Shown: one piece after another, positions 48,501 through 57,269 of the stretch
How positions within the stretch are numbered: the stretch's first letter is position 1
Layout: each line of letters begins with the position of its first letter
Assembly (NCBI RefSeq): GCF_042738955.1
Contig: NZ_JBHYHC010000042.1
Location: 8,719 to 72,718, forward strand
Origin: Umezawaea sp042738955
GTDB lineage: Bacteria; Actinomycetota; Actinomycetes; Mycobacteriales; Pseudonocardiaceae
Reading direction: 5' to 3'
DNA: 64,000 nt
Notes under the pieces: model-generated
What the model was told of the DNA's origin: nothing
Seen by the model: the letters and a program-made list of their open reading frames with translations, nothing else
Databases searched by the model: none
Made by a program: the position numbers and the translations under genes

Positions 48501-48532
48501 CACCCGGTCGGGTCCACTAGCCCGACCGGGTG
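48501..48532 (+). terminator. Terminator after pheT
   Basis: CACCCGGTCGGG and CCCGACCGGGTG form a perfect 12-bp stem with an 8-base loop, 10 bases after the pheT stop. The remainder of the gap to 48793 shows no further structure I can name. Confidence 0.8.
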
Positions 48533-48793
48533 AATCACGGTCACGCGGAATAACGGCGTACTCCCTGTTCACGATGTGTTTCGGGGTGCGTCGCGGGCCG
48601 AAAGCCCCTAGTGACGAGTGCTCACGTTAGGTGAATGGTCCTTGCGTCTCGGTTGAATGTTCTCCAAGATTGGCGGGCGGCCCGCGGGGCCGAGGGGCGA
48701 AGCGATGAACTGCCGGGCGAGTTGGTCGCCGGTCCGGCAGGGAGCTAGAGGCGAACCCACCGCCTGGGGAGCAACAGCCTGTGGAGTTGCGCC

Positions 48794-49291
48794 ATGCGAA
48801 GTTTGGGCCCGCGAATGGAAATCGCCGTGGCCACGACCATCCTGGGCGTGGGCGCGGCGGTCGTCGCGGCGATGCACCTGACGTGGCCGGAGCCCCAGCT
48901 GCCCGCCATGGCGTACTCGGTGAGCGCGGGCGAGGCCGGGGTGTCGGACCTCAAGCCGTTCTCGATCGACGACGTGTCCGGCGGGGCCGTGGAGCTGACG
49001 CCCGGTAGCGAGGGCGTGCGGAAGGTCCGGCTGTCGAACCCGAACGACGTGGACATCATCGTGGTGAAGCTGTCCGCCCTGCCGGGGACGCCGGTGGACT
49101 CCGAGCGCAACAAGGTGGACGGGTGCCCGTCCGGGCTGCTCAGCGTGGCGCCGATGGACACGCCCGTGCTGATCCCGCCCGCGGGCGAGGTGCAGGTCGA
49201 GATGGTGGTGCAGGTGGCGCACGACCTGCCCGCGACGTGCCGTGACCTGGTGTTCCCGCTGACCTACTCGGGGCACGCGACCAGGGGCTGA
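48794..49291 (+). CDS. Membrane-anchored exported protein of unknown function
   Basis: A 165-residue protein with an N-terminal hydrophobic segment (residues about 8-27, MEIAVATTILGVGAAVVAAM) acting as an uncleaved anchor or signal. A beta-rich extracytoplasmic part follows. Two Cys residues (about 116 and 152) could form a disulfide. The pattern KVRLSNPNDVDIIVVKLSA ... VPLTYSGHA-like (VFPLTYSGHATRG) resembles an immunoglobulin-like fold. ATG 48794 has GGAG upstream. It converges on the AlkD-like gene with 4 bases between. I do not recognise a named family. Confidence 0.65.
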   Translation: MRSLGPRMEIAVATTILGVGAAVVAAMHLTWPEPQLPAMAYSVSAGEAGVSDLKPFSIDDVSGGAVELTPGSEGVRKVRLSNPNDVDIIVVKLSALPGTPVDSERNKVDGCPSGLLSVAPMDTPVLIPPAGEVQVEMVVQVAHDLPATCRDLVFPLTYSGHATRG

Positions 49292-49295
49292 CGGC

Positions 49296-49976
49296 TCACC
49301 CGAGGTGCTTGAGCGCCTCGCGGCGGGACAACTTTGACAAGGTCGGGTGGTCCTCGACGAACGCCCGCACCCAGCCCGGCTCGGTCTTCGCGAACTCCCG
49401 CAGCGCCCAGCCGATCCCCTTGCGCAGGAAGAAGTCCGGGTCGGCGACGTTCGCCTCGACGCAGTCGGCGAGCAGATCGGTGTCCGTGGCGGCCTTCGAC
49501 CCCAGCTGGCAGATGACGGACGTGCGCCTGCGCCAGCGGTCGGTGTCGCGCGACCACACGCGCATCAGCGGGGCGAGGGTGTCGTGGTCGGCGCGCAGCA
49601 GGGGGCCGACGCGGCGGGCCGCGATCTCGTCCACGAAGTCCCACCAGGCGCCGGTGACGACCAGCTCGTCGTAGAGCGGCATCAGGTCTGTGTTCTGCCA
49701 GCGCGGGTAGGCGCCGGTGAGGTCGAGCGCCAGGTAGCGCTCCTCGCGGAACTCCGCACCGCGCCACAGCTCCAGCACGGTCGCGACCCAGGTGTCCTTG
49801 TCCGGCAGGGGGTGTTCGGCGAACAGCGCCTTCGCCAGCCTGCTCCGCTCCGGCTTGGCCACGCCCCGGAACGGGAGCGCGGACTTCATGTAGCGGCGCA
49901 TGTCCTCGGCCTTCGCGGGGTCCGCGACCCGAGCCAGCCCGGCGCGCGCCGCGCCGACCAGATCCATGCCCGCCAC
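49296..49976 (-). CDS. DNA alkylation repair protein, AlkD-like
   Basis: A 226-residue all-helical HEAT-like repeat protein of the AlkC/AlkD family of DNA glycosylases. Landmarks include MKSALPFRGVAKPERSRL near the N-terminus, VLELWRGAEFREERYLALDL, ELVVTGAWWDFVDEIA and the C-terminal FFLRKGIGWALREFAKTEPGWVRAFVEDH. It would excise alkylated purines, although catalytic residues cannot be verified here. The frame opens at GTG 49976; ATG at 49967 is an equally good start. A convergent neighbour follows, and the promoter region is shared with the divergent methyltransferase. Confidence 0.85.
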   Translation of the reverse strand: MAGMDLVGAARAGLARVADPAKAEDMRRYMKSALPFRGVAKPERSRLAKALFAEHPLPDKDTWVATVLELWRGAEFREERYLALDLTGAYPRWQNTDLMPLYDELVVTGAWWDFVDEIAARRVGPLLRADHDTLAPLMRVWSRDTDRWRRRTSVICQLGSKAATDTDLLADCVEANVADPDFFLRKGIGWALREFAKTEPGWVRAFVEDHPTLSKLSRREALKHLG

Positions 49977-50004
49977 GGTAGGCGGATCCCGCTACTTTGG
50001 CGTC

Positions 50005-50652
50005 ATGGACCTCATCGACCCGCGCGTCAGCGACTACCTGCTGGCCCACTGCACGCCCGCCGACGACCTCCTCCGCCAGTTGGCCGAGGAGACGCGCGCC
50101 GCGACCGGTGGCGCCGCCGGGATGCAGATCTCGCACGACGAGGGCGAGTTCCTCACGATGCTGGTCCGGCTGGTCGGGGCGCGGCGGGCCGTCGAGGTCG
50201 GGGTGTTCACCGGGTACTCGTCGCTCTGCATCGCCCGCGGCCTGCCCGCCGACGGGCACCTGCTGGCGTGCGACGTCAGCGAGGAGTGGACCTCCATCGC
50301 CCGCCGCTACTGGGCACTGGCGGGCGTGGCGGACCGCGTCGAACTGCGCCTGGCCCCGGCCTTGGAAACCCTGCGCTCCCTGCCCGTGGAACCGGAGGTC
50401 GACTTCGCGTTCATCGACGCCGACAAGATCGGCTACCCCGACTACTACGAGGAACTGGTGCCCCGCCTGCGCCCCGGCGGCCTGATCGTGCTCGACAACG
50501 TGCTGCGCGGCGGCGGCGTGCTCGACGAGTCGACGCGGGACGCGAGCGACATCGCGATGCGCCGGATGAACGACATCGTGGTGACCGACAAGCGAGTCGA
50601 CTCGGTCATGCTCCCCGTCCGCGACGGCGTCACCCTGGCGCGCAAACGCTGA
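50005..50652 (+). CDS. SAM-dependent O-methyltransferase (CCoAOMT type)
   Basis: A 215-residue class I methyltransferase of the caffeoyl-CoA/catechol O-methyltransferase family. SAM motif I is RAVEVGVFTGYSSLCIARGLP (in part; residues about 58-75). The metal-binding acidic stretch is VDFAFIDADKIGYPDYYEEL (about 132-151), followed by GGLIVLDNVLRGGGV. ATG 50005 is chosen over upstream starts that would overlap the divergent gene. The methyl acceptor is unknown; the family acts on catechol-like groups using a divalent metal. Confidence 0.85.
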   Translation: MDLIDPRVSDYLLAHCTPADDLLRQLAEETRAATGGAAGMQISHDEGEFLTMLVRLVGARRAVEVGVFTGYSSLCIARGLPADGHLLACDVSEEWTSIARRYWALAGVADRVELRLAPALETLRSLPVEPEVDFAFIDADKIGYPDYYEELVPRLRPGGLIVLDNVLRGGGVLDESTRDASDIAMRRMNDIVVTDKRVDSVMLPVRDGVTLARKR

Positions 50653-50704
50653 AGACTGTCACCAGCATCTTGTAGACAGTCGACCGATGACGCCGACGGT
50701 CGCG

Positions 50705-50735
50705 TCGGGGTCGTCGGGGTCGTCGGGGTCGTCGG
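50705..50735. repeat. 9-nt tandem repeat (TCGGGGTCG), about 3.5 copies
   Basis: Perfect 9-base repeat. On the minus strand it encodes a DDP tripeptide repeat and keeps that frame open. Confidence 0.9.
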
Positions 50736-50860
50736 CGCGGAACCGCACCGCCGTGACCGAGGCGCGGTCGCCGCCCGGCAGCACGACGTCGAGCGGCGCG
50801 ACCGGGTTCACCACCACGGTGGCCCGGTCGACCGGCACCACGCCCGGCTTACCGTCCTCG

Positions 50861-50904
50861 GCCCGCACGGCCCGCACGGCCCGCACGGCCCGCACGGCCC
50901 GCCA
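50861..50904. repeat. 9-nt tandem repeat (GCCCGCACG), four copies plus partial
   Basis: Perfect tandem copies from 50861 to 50896 followed by a decayed one. On the minus strand it encodes an AVR tripeptide repeat in the same open frame as the DDP repeat. Confidence 0.9.
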
Positions 50905-51499
50905 CCCGGTGTGGTGCCCGTTCCGTCGGCGCACCCCGGCCACGGCCGTCGACGGGACCACCAGTTCGGCGGTCTCCACGATGAGCACGCCCACCACCAC
51001 AGGCCCCTCACCGCCGTGCCACCAGCGGCAACGCCCGCCGCGCCACCGCGGCCCGTGCGGGCGTCGGTGACGACAGGACCGCGTCGCCGAAGACGTCACC
51101 GGCCAAGGCGGGCGGGGAGGCGGCCGCGAGATCGGCCGCCAACGGGCCGTCGCGGCCACGGCTGTGCGGCACCATCACGGTCCACCCGTACGACCGGTTC
51201 TCCGACGTGGCGGTCAGCGCGGACGGCCGGACCCTGGCGACCGGCGGGGCCGACCGCACCATCCGCGTGGGGGACCTCGACCTGGACCGGGTGGTCGACC
51301 GGATCGGCGCGACCGCGTCACCGCCCCTGACCGCAGTCGAGTGGTACTCCCGCCGGTAGCGCTTCCCCAATCCGGCCGCGACGAGCGCGGCCGACTCCTC
51401 GTCCAAGGTGTCCAGCGCGGCTTTCACCAGTGCCTCCACGTCTCCCTCTCCAGCCAGTCGCGTCGACCCCGGAACGCAAGGGTGAACTTCCTCGGGATT

Positions 51500-51509
51500 C
51501 TGTATGCGG
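51500..51509 (+). promoter_or_regulatory. Operator-like CTGTATGCGG upstream of the arg operon
   Basis: Eight of ten bases match the island motif, with the same GGATT lead-in as the copy inside moeA. It is about 110 bases upstream of argC and next to the decayed region. It may be a relic rather than an arg regulator. Confidence 0.3.
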
Positions 51510-51586
51510 TATCACGTCGCCACTGCCCTGACCTGGTCGCGCTGGGTGAGCGAGCAACGTCACCCGGATAGTGGTGCGGATAAGGG

Positions 51587-51624
51587 TTGAGTGAGTTTGC
51601 AGACCTATGCATAATTATCCGCAT
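51587..51624 (+). promoter_or_regulatory. argC promoter and ARG box, leaderless arrangement
   Basis: TTGAGT (51587-51592), a 17-base spacer and CATAAT (51610-51615) form a good promoter. Seven bases later comes the A of the argC ATG (51623), so the transcript probably starts at the start codon. ATGCATAATTATCCGCAT (51607-51624) fits the ARG box (AT-rich centre with TGNAT and ATNCA flanks) and covers the -10 and start. ArgR bound there would block initiation. Confidence 0.7.
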
Positions 51625-52645
51625 GACAGTGCGGATCGCGGTCGCTGGAGCCAGCGGGTACGCGGGGGGCGAGGTGCTGCGGCTCCTGCTCTCCCACCCC
51701 GACGTGGAGATCGGTGCGCTGACGGCGGGGGGCAACGCGGGCAGTCCGCTGCTCGCCCACCAGCCGCACCTGCTGCCGCTCGCCGACCGCGTCCTCCAGG
51801 ACACCACGCCGGAGGTGCTCGCGGGGCACGACGTGGTCTTCCTCGCCCTTCCCCACGGCAAGTCGGCCGAGCTGGCGGCGCAACTGGGTGACGACGTCCT
51901 GGTCGTCGACTGCGGCGCGGACCACCGGCTGGTCGACCCGGCGGCGTGGGAGCGCTGGTACGGCGGCGAGCACGCGGGCACCTGGCCCTACGGCCTGCCC
52001 GAACTCCCCGGTCAGCGGGAGAGGCTGGCGGGCGTCAAGCGCGTCGCCGTCCCCGGCTGCTACCCGACCGTGTCGTCCCTCGCTCTCGCCCCGGCGGTCG
52101 CCGCCGGGCTCGTCGAGCCCGAGGTCGTGGTCGTCGCGGTGTCCGGCACGTCCGGCGCGGGCAAGGCCGCGAAGACGAACCTGCTGGGCTCCGAGGTGAT
52201 GGGCTCGCTGAGCGCGTACGGCGTCGGCGGCACGCACCGGCACACCCCCGAGATCGTGCAGAACCTCAGCGCCGTCGCCGACCGGCCGATCGGGGTGTCG
52301 TTCACCCCCGTGCTCGCGCCGCTGCCGCGCGGCATCCTCGCCACCTGCTCGGCCCAGCTGCGCGCCGGGGCCGAGGACGTGCGCGCGGTCTACGAGAAGG
52401 CGTACGCGGACGAGCCGTTCGTGCACCTGCTGCCCGAGGGCTTCTGGCCCACGACCGGCGCGGTGCTCGGCTCGAACGCCGTGCAGCTCCAGGTCGCGGT
52501 GGACCCCGACCTCAACCGGCTGGTCGTCGTGGCGGCCATCGACAACCTGGCCAAGGGCACCGCCGGTGCCGCTGTGCAGTGCATGAACCTGGCGCTCGGC
52601 CTGCCGGAAACCACCGGCCTGTCCACCGTGGGAGTGGCTCCATGA
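51623..52645 (+). CDS. argC: N-acetyl-gamma-glutamyl-phosphate reductase
   Basis: A 340-residue ArgC, the third step of arginine synthesis (NADPH reduction of N-acetylglutamyl phosphate). The Rossmann motif VAVAGASGYAGGEVLRLL starts near residue 5, the catalytic Cys is in VAVPGCYPTVSSLAL (about residue 143), and GGTHRHTPEI holds the conserved His. ATG 51623 gives the canonical N-terminus. No ribosome site precedes it, consistent with a leaderless mRNA from the promoter at 51587. First gene of argCJBDFRGH. Confidence 0.96.
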   Translation: MTVRIAVAGASGYAGGEVLRLLLSHPDVEIGALTAGGNAGSPLLAHQPHLLPLADRVLQDTTPEVLAGHDVVFLALPHGKSAELAAQLGDDVLVVDCGADHRLVDPAAWERWYGGEHAGTWPYGLPELPGQRERLAGVKRVAVPGCYPTVSSLALAPAVAAGLVEPEVVVVAVSGTSGAGKAAKTNLLGSEVMGSLSAYGVGGTHRHTPEIVQNLSAVADRPIGVSFTPVLAPLPRGILATCSAQLRAGAEDVRAVYEKAYADEPFVHLLPEGFWPTTGAVLGSNAVQLQVAVDPDLNRLVVVAAIDNLAKGTAGAAVQCMNLALGLPETTGLSTVGVAP

Positions 52646-53814
52646 TCCGCGACAAGGGTGTTACCGGTCCGCAGGGCTTCACGGCCGCTGGGGTGGCGGC
52701 GGGCATCAAGGCGACCGGCGCGCTGGACCTGGCGCTGGTGGTGAACACCGGTCCGCTCGACTCGGCGGCGGGCGTGTTCACCACGAACAAGGTCAAGGCC
52801 GCGCCCGTGCTGTGGTCGGCGCAGGTGATCAAGGAGCGCAGGCTCGCCGCGGTGGTCCTCAACTCCGGCGGCGCGAACGCGTGCACCGGCCCCGAGGGCT
52901 TCCAGGACACCCACGCCACGGCCGAGAAGGTCGCGGAGGTGCTGGACTGCGGCGCGATCGAGGTCGCCGTCTGCTCCACCGGCCTGATCGGCGAACGCCT
53001 GCCGATGGACGCGGTCAAGTCCGGTGTGGACAGTGCCGCCAAGGCGCTCGACAGCACCGTGGAGGCCGGGTTCAACGCCGCCACCGCCGTGCTCACCACG
53101 GACTCGCGCGCCAAGCAGTCGTGGGAGGCGCACGCCGACGGCTGGTCGGTCGGCGGGTTCGTGAAGGGCGCGGGCATGCTCGCCCCGAACATGGCCACCA
53201 TGCTCTCGGTCATCACCACGGACGCCGTGGTCGACGGCGCGGCGCTGGACGCCGCCCTGCGCGCGGCCACCGGCCGGACGTTCGACCGCCTCGACGTCGA
53301 CGGCGGCACGTCCACCAACGACACCGTGCTCGTGCTGGCGTCCGGCGCGTCCGGGGTCACCCCGTCCGCCGAGGACTTCACCGCGCTGCTCACGGCCGTC
53401 GCGGGCGACCTGGTCAAGCAGCTCCAGGGCGACGCCGAGGGCGTGACCAAGGAGGTGTCGATCATCGTCCGGGGCGCCGCGACCGAGGCCGAGGCCGTGC
53501 TGGTCGGCCGCACGGTCGCCGAGGACAACCTGGTCAAGACCGCGCTCTACGGCTCGGACCCCAACTGGGGCCGCATCGCGATGGCGCTGGGCCGCGCGGA
53601 CGCCGTGATCGACCCGGACAAGCTCGGCATCACGATCAACCGCGCCACCCTGTTCGCCAACGGCACCAAGGCGGAGGACCGCTCGGCCGCCGACCTGTCC
53701 GGCCGCGAGATCGAGATCGTGATCGACCTCAACGTCGGCGACGCGACCGCGACGATCCTCACCACGGACCTCTCGCACGAGTACGTCGAAGAGAACAGCG
53801 CGTACTCGTCGTGA
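52642..53814 (+). CDS. argJ: Glutamate N-acetyltransferase / ornithine acetyltransferase
   Basis: A 390-residue ArgJ, which recycles the acetyl group between N-acetylornithine and glutamate. The autocleavage site that creates the catalytic Thr is in GMLAPNMATMLSVITTDA (Thr near residue 183). Other landmarks are GANACTGPEGF and ALYGSDPNWGRIAMALGRA. It overlaps the argC stop by 4 bases and argB begins within its own stop. With ArgJ present the cyclic acetyl pathway operates. Whether it also makes N-acetylglutamate from acetyl-CoA cannot be told. Confidence 0.96.
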   Translation: MIRDKGVTGPQGFTAAGVAAGIKATGALDLALVVNTGPLDSAAGVFTTNKVKAAPVLWSAQVIKERRLAAVVLNSGGANACTGPEGFQDTHATAEKVAEVLDCGAIEVAVCSTGLIGERLPMDAVKSGVDSAAKALDSTVEAGFNAATAVLTTDSRAKQSWEAHADGWSVGGFVKGAGMLAPNMATMLSVITTDAVVDGAALDAALRAATGRTFDRLDVDGGTSTNDTVLVLASGASGVTPSAEDFTALLTAVAGDLVKQLQGDAEGVTKEVSIIVRGAATEAEAVLVGRTVAEDNLVKTALYGSDPNWGRIAMALGRADAVIDPDKLGITINRATLFANGTKAEDRSAADLSGREIEIVIDLNVGDATATILTTDLSHEYVEENSAYSS

Positions 53815-54692
53815 CGGGGACGCCGCAGGAGAAGGCCGCCGTCCTGGTCGAGGCGCTGCCGTGGTTGCAGCGCTTCCGGGGCGCGGTCGTCGTCGTCAAG
53901 TACGGCGGCAACGCCATGATCGACGACCGGCTCAAGCGCGCCTTCGCCGAGGACATGGTGTTCCTCAAGCTCGCGGGCCTGCACCCGGTCGTCGTCCACG
54001 GCGGCGGCCCGCAGATCGGCGCGATGCTGGCGAGGCTCGGCATCGAGAGCGAGTTCCGCGGCGGCCTGCGGGTCACCACGCCCGAGGCGATGGACGTCGT
54101 CCGCATGGTCCTGGTGGGCCAGGTCGGCCGGGAACTCGTCGGTCTGATCAACGCCCACGGACCGCACGCGGTCGGCATGTCCGGCGAGGACGCGCACCTG
54201 TTCACCGCGAGCCGCCGACCGGCCATCGTGGACGGTCTGCCGGTGGACATCGGCCTGGTGGGCGACATCGTCGACGTGAACCCGGACGCGGTGCTGGACA
54301 TCGTGCGCGCGGGCCGGATCCCGGTCGTGTCCTCGGTGGCGCCGGACGTCGACGGCGTGGTGCACAACGTCAACGCGGACACGGCGGCGGGCGCGCTCGC
54401 CATCGCGTTGAACGCCAAGAAGCTCGTGGTCCTCACCGACGTCGAGGGCCTGTACTCGGACTGGCCGGACCGGTCGTCGCTGCTGCACCAGGTGAAGGCG
54501 GACGACCTGGAGAAGATGCTGCCGCGCCTGGACAGCGGCATGGTCCCGAAGATGGAGGCCTGCCTGCGGGCGGTGCGCGGCGGGGTCCCGCAGGCGCACG
54601 TCATCGACGGCAGGCTGGAGCACTCCGTGCTGCTGGAGGTCTTCACCTCCAGCGGTGTCGGCACGATGGTCATGGGGGACGACGAACTGTGA
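53811..54692 (+). CDS. argB: Acetylglutamate kinase
   Basis: A 293-residue amino-acid kinase that phosphorylates N-acetylglutamate. Landmarks are VVVKYGGNAMID (residues about 26-37), VVVHGGGPQIGAML, the NAG-binding HNVNADTAAGALA, and the C-terminal HVIDGRLEHSVLLEVFTSSGVGTM. The N-terminal helix suggests an arginine-sensitive hexamer, as in other actinobacteria. The GTG at 53811 overlaps the argJ stop. Confidence 0.97.
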   Translation: MTGTPQEKAAVLVEALPWLQRFRGAVVVVKYGGNAMIDDRLKRAFAEDMVFLKLAGLHPVVVHGGGPQIGAMLARLGIESEFRGGLRVTTPEAMDVVRMVLVGQVGRELVGLINAHGPHAVGMSGEDAHLFTASRRPAIVDGLPVDIGLVGDIVDVNPDAVLDIVRAGRIPVVSSVAPDVDGVVHNVNADTAAGALAIALNAKKLVVLTDVEGLYSDWPDRSSLLHQVKADDLEKMLPRLDSGMVPKMEACLRAVRGGVPQAHVIDGRLEHSVLLEVFTSSGVGTMVMGDDEL

Positions 54693-55852
54693 ACGACCAG
54701 CAGCGGTGGCAAGCCGCGATGATGAACAACTACGGGACGCCGCAGATCACGCTCGACCGCGGCGAGGGCGCGTTCGTCTGGGACACCGACGGCAACCGCT
54801 ACCTCGACCTGGTGTCGGGCATCGCGGTCAACGCGCTGGGCCACGCGCACCCGGCGGTCGTGGCGGCGGTGACCGAGCAGATCGGGAAGCTGTCCCACAC
54901 CTCGAACTTCTACATCAACCAGCCGTCGCTGACGCTGGCCGAGCGGCTGCTCGAGCTGTCCGGTGTGGACGGTGCGGGCAAGGTGCTGTTCTGCAACTCC
55001 GGCGCCGAGGCCAACGAGACCGCGTTCAAGATCAGCCGTCGGACCGGCCGCACGAAGGTCGTGTCCACCGACGGCGGGTTCCACGGCCGCACGATGGGCG
55101 CGCTCGCGCTCACCGGCCAGCCGCCGAAGCGGACCCCGTTCGAGCCGCTCGTCCCCGGCGTCACGCACATCCCGTTCGGCGACGTCGCCGCGCTGGAGGC
55201 CGCGATCGACGACGAGACCGCCGCGTTCATCGTCGAGCCGATCCAGGGCGAGAACGGCGTCGTGGTCCCGCCCGAGGGGTACCTCCAGGCCGCGCGGGAG
55301 ATCACCTCCGCGCACGGCGCGCTGCTGATCCTGGACGAGGTGCAGACCGGCATCGGCCGCCTCGGCACCTGGTTCGCGTTCCAGCAGGCCGGTGTCGTGC
55401 CGGACGTCTTCACCCTGGCCAAGGGCCTCGGCGGCGGACTCCCGCTGGGGGCGTGCATCGCAGTGGGCGACACGGCGTCGCTGCTCGAACCCGGCCAGCA
55501 CGGCACGACGTTCGGCGGCAACCCGGTGAGCTGCGCGGCCGCGCTCGCGGTGCTGGACACCGTCGTGTCCGAGGGCCTGCTCGAACACGTCTCGTCGGTG
55601 GGCAAGGAGATCGCCACCGGTCTCGAGGCGCTGGACCACCCGCTCATCTCCGGGGTGCGGGGCGCCGGACTGCTGCTCGGCGTCACGCTGCGCGAGGCGG
55701 TCTCGGCGAAGGCCGCGGCGGCCGCCCAGAACGCCGGCTACCTGATCAACGCCGTCCAGCCCGACGTGATCCGGCTGGCCCCGCCGCTCGTGCTCGAAGC
55801 AGCCGACGCCCATCGGCTCGTCGCCGACTTCCCGACCTTCCTGGAGCCGTGA
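54689..55852 (+). CDS. argD: Acetylornithine aminotransferase
   Basis: A 387-residue class III PLP aminotransferase converting N-acetylglutamate semialdehyde to N-acetylornithine. Landmarks are LFCNSGAEANETAFKIS, FHGRTMGALALTGQ, LILDEVQTGIGRLGTWF and the PLP lysine in FTLAKGLGGGLPLGA (about residue 243). The start is GTG 54689 overlapping the argB stop. Its TGA shares one base with the argF ATG. Confidence 0.96.
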   Translation: MNDQQRWQAAMMNNYGTPQITLDRGEGAFVWDTDGNRYLDLVSGIAVNALGHAHPAVVAAVTEQIGKLSHTSNFYINQPSLTLAERLLELSGVDGAGKVLFCNSGAEANETAFKISRRTGRTKVVSTDGGFHGRTMGALALTGQPPKRTPFEPLVPGVTHIPFGDVAALEAAIDDETAAFIVEPIQGENGVVVPPEGYLQAAREITSAHGALLILDEVQTGIGRLGTWFAFQQAGVVPDVFTLAKGLGGGLPLGACIAVGDTASLLEPGQHGTTFGGNPVSCAAALAVLDTVVSEGLLEHVSSVGKEIATGLEALDHPLISGVRGAGLLLGVTLREAVSAKAAAAAQNAGYLINAVQPDVIRLAPPLVLEAADAHRLVADFPTFLEP

Positions 55853-56784
55853 TGACACCGAGGCACTTCCTCCGCGACGACGACCTGACGCCCGACGAGC
55901 AGGCCGCCGTCCTCGACCTGGCCGACGTCTACAAGGCCGACCGGTTCAGCGCGAAGCCGTTGGCGGGCCCCAAGTCCGTCGCGGTGATCTTCGAGAAGAA
56001 CTCCACCCGCACCCGCCTGTCGTTCGAGGTCGGCATCGCCCAGCTCGGCGGCAACCCGGTCATCGTCGACGGCCGCTCCATGCAGCTCGGCCGCGAGGAG
56101 ACCATCGAGGACACCTCCCGGATCCTGTCCGGGTACGTGGACGCGGTGGTGTGGCGGACGTTCGCGCAGAAGCGCATGGAGGCCATGGCCTCGGTGTCGC
56201 GGGTGCCGGTCGTCAACGCGCTGACCGACGAGTTCCACCCGTGCCAGGTGCTCGCGGACCTCCAGACGATCCGCAGCCGCCACGGGAAGCTCGCGGGCCT
56301 CACCGCGACCTACCTCGGCGACGGCGCGAACAACATGTCGCACTCGATGCTCCTCGGCGGCGCCACGGCGGGCATGCACGTCCGCATCGCCGCGCCCGCG
56401 TCGTTCGTGCCGCTGCCCTGGATCCTCGACGACGCCAAGAAGCGCGCCGCCGACACCGGCGGCTCGGTCGAGCTGATCTCCGACCCGCGCGCGGCGGTCG
56501 AGGGCGCGGACGTGCTGATCACCGACACGTGGACGTCCATGGGCCAGGAGAACGACGGCCTCGACCGCGTCAGCCCGTTCCGGCCGTACCAGGTGAACGC
56601 CGACCTGGTGGCCGCGACCGGCGTGAAGACCACGGTTCTGCACTGCCTGCCCGCGCACCGCGGCTGGGAGATCACCGACGACGTGCTCGACGGCCCGGAC
56701 AGCGCGGTGTGGGACGAGGCCGAGAACCGCCTGCACGCGCAGAAGGCGCTGCTCGTCTGGCTTCTGGAAAACTCGGGGTCATGA
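55852..56784 (+). CDS. argF: Ornithine carbamoyltransferase
   Basis: A 310-residue OTCase that forms citrulline from ornithine and carbamoyl phosphate. The carbamoyl-phosphate site is KNSTRTRLSFEVGI (STRTR near 44-48), with FHPCQVLADL, DGANNMSHSML and the ornithine-loop HCLPAHRG near the C-terminus. The start ATG overlaps the argD stop by one base. The gene order argD-argF-argR is the standard actinobacterial one. Confidence 0.97.
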   Translation: MTPRHFLRDDDLTPDEQAAVLDLADVYKADRFSAKPLAGPKSVAVIFEKNSTRTRLSFEVGIAQLGGNPVIVDGRSMQLGREETIEDTSRILSGYVDAVVWRTFAQKRMEAMASVSRVPVVNALTDEFHPCQVLADLQTIRSRHGKLAGLTATYLGDGANNMSHSMLLGGATAGMHVRIAAPASFVPLPWILDDAKKRAADTGGSVELISDPRAAVEGADVLITDTWTSMGQENDGLDRVSPFRPYQVNADLVAATGVKTTVLHCLPAHRGWEITDDVLDGPDSAVWDEAENRLHAQKALLVWLLENSGS

Positions 56785-57269
56785 CCAGGACCGCGCGCCA
56801 GGGGCGCATCGTCGAGCTCGTCTCGCAGCGGGCCATCCGCAGCCAGTCGGAGTTGGCGAAAACCCTGGCCATGGAAGGCATCGACGTCACGCAGGCGACG
56901 CTGTCGCGCGACCTCGACGAGCTGGGCGCGGTCAAGCTGCGCGGGGCCGACGGGGGAGCGCCGGTCTACGTGATCCCGGAGGACGGCAGCCCGGTGCGCG
57001 GGGTGCAGGGCGGCACGTCCCGGTTGGCGCGCGTGCTCGGCGAGCTGCTGGTGTCCGTGGACCACTCGGCGAACCTCGCGGTGCTCCGCACGCCTCCCGG
57101 CGCGGCCCAGTTCCTGGCCAGCGCGCTGGACCGGGCGGCGCTCAACGACATCGTCGGCACGATCGCGGGCGACGACACGATCATCGTCGTGGCGCGGGAA
57201 CCGCTCACCGGGGCGGATCTCGCGGACCGGATCGCCGCGCTCGCCGAGAGGCACCCGGACCATGAGTGA
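56781..57269 (+). CDS. argR: Arginine repressor ArgR
   Basis: A 162-residue ArgR. The N-terminal winged helix contains IRSQSELAKTLAMEGIDVTQATLSRDLDELGAVK (recognition part VTQATLSRDL). The C-terminal hexamerisation and arginine-binding domain contains ALDRAALNDIVGTIAGDDTIIVV with the Asp pair of the GDDT motif. It represses the operon it belongs to through the ARG box at 51607-51624 when arginine is plentiful. ATG 56781 overlaps the argF stop, and its end overlaps the argG start by 8 bases. Confidence 0.96.
   Translation: MTRTARQGRIVELVSQRAIRSQSELAKTLAMEGIDVTQATLSRDLDELGAVKLRGADGGAPVYVIPEDGSPVRGVQGGTSRLARVLGELLVSVDHSANLAVLRTPPGAAQFLASALDRAALNDIVGTIAGDDTIIVVAREPLTGADLADRIAALAERHPDHE

Larger units (their letters stand above)
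50653..51490. pseudogene. Decayed region with broken minus-strand ORF and WD40-like fragment
   Basis: Two kinds of remnant overlap here. On the minus strand a protein-like stretch (GEGPVVVGVLIVETAELVVP ... ATVGVIGRLSTRCW, ending at 50659) appears joined by a one-base shift near 51010 to an upstream piece that begins at GTG 51439. Its frame is kept through two 9-nt tandem repeats. On the plus strand, 51165-51359 encodes a WD40-like end (VAVSADGRTLATGGADRTIRV ... VEWYSRR) without any start. Neither is intact, so I read the region as fragments of lost or rearranged genes. No known family is assigned to the minus-strand piece. Confidence 0.45.

Noticed and set aside
44861..48544. 1227-codon open frame on the minus strand
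   Set aside because: It lies opposite pheS and pheT, which have full motif support; composition is typical of a reverse-frame shadow.
48533..48660. ECF-sigma-type promoter (GGAAT ... GTT)
   Set aside because: Short and imperfect match, too common by chance to call.
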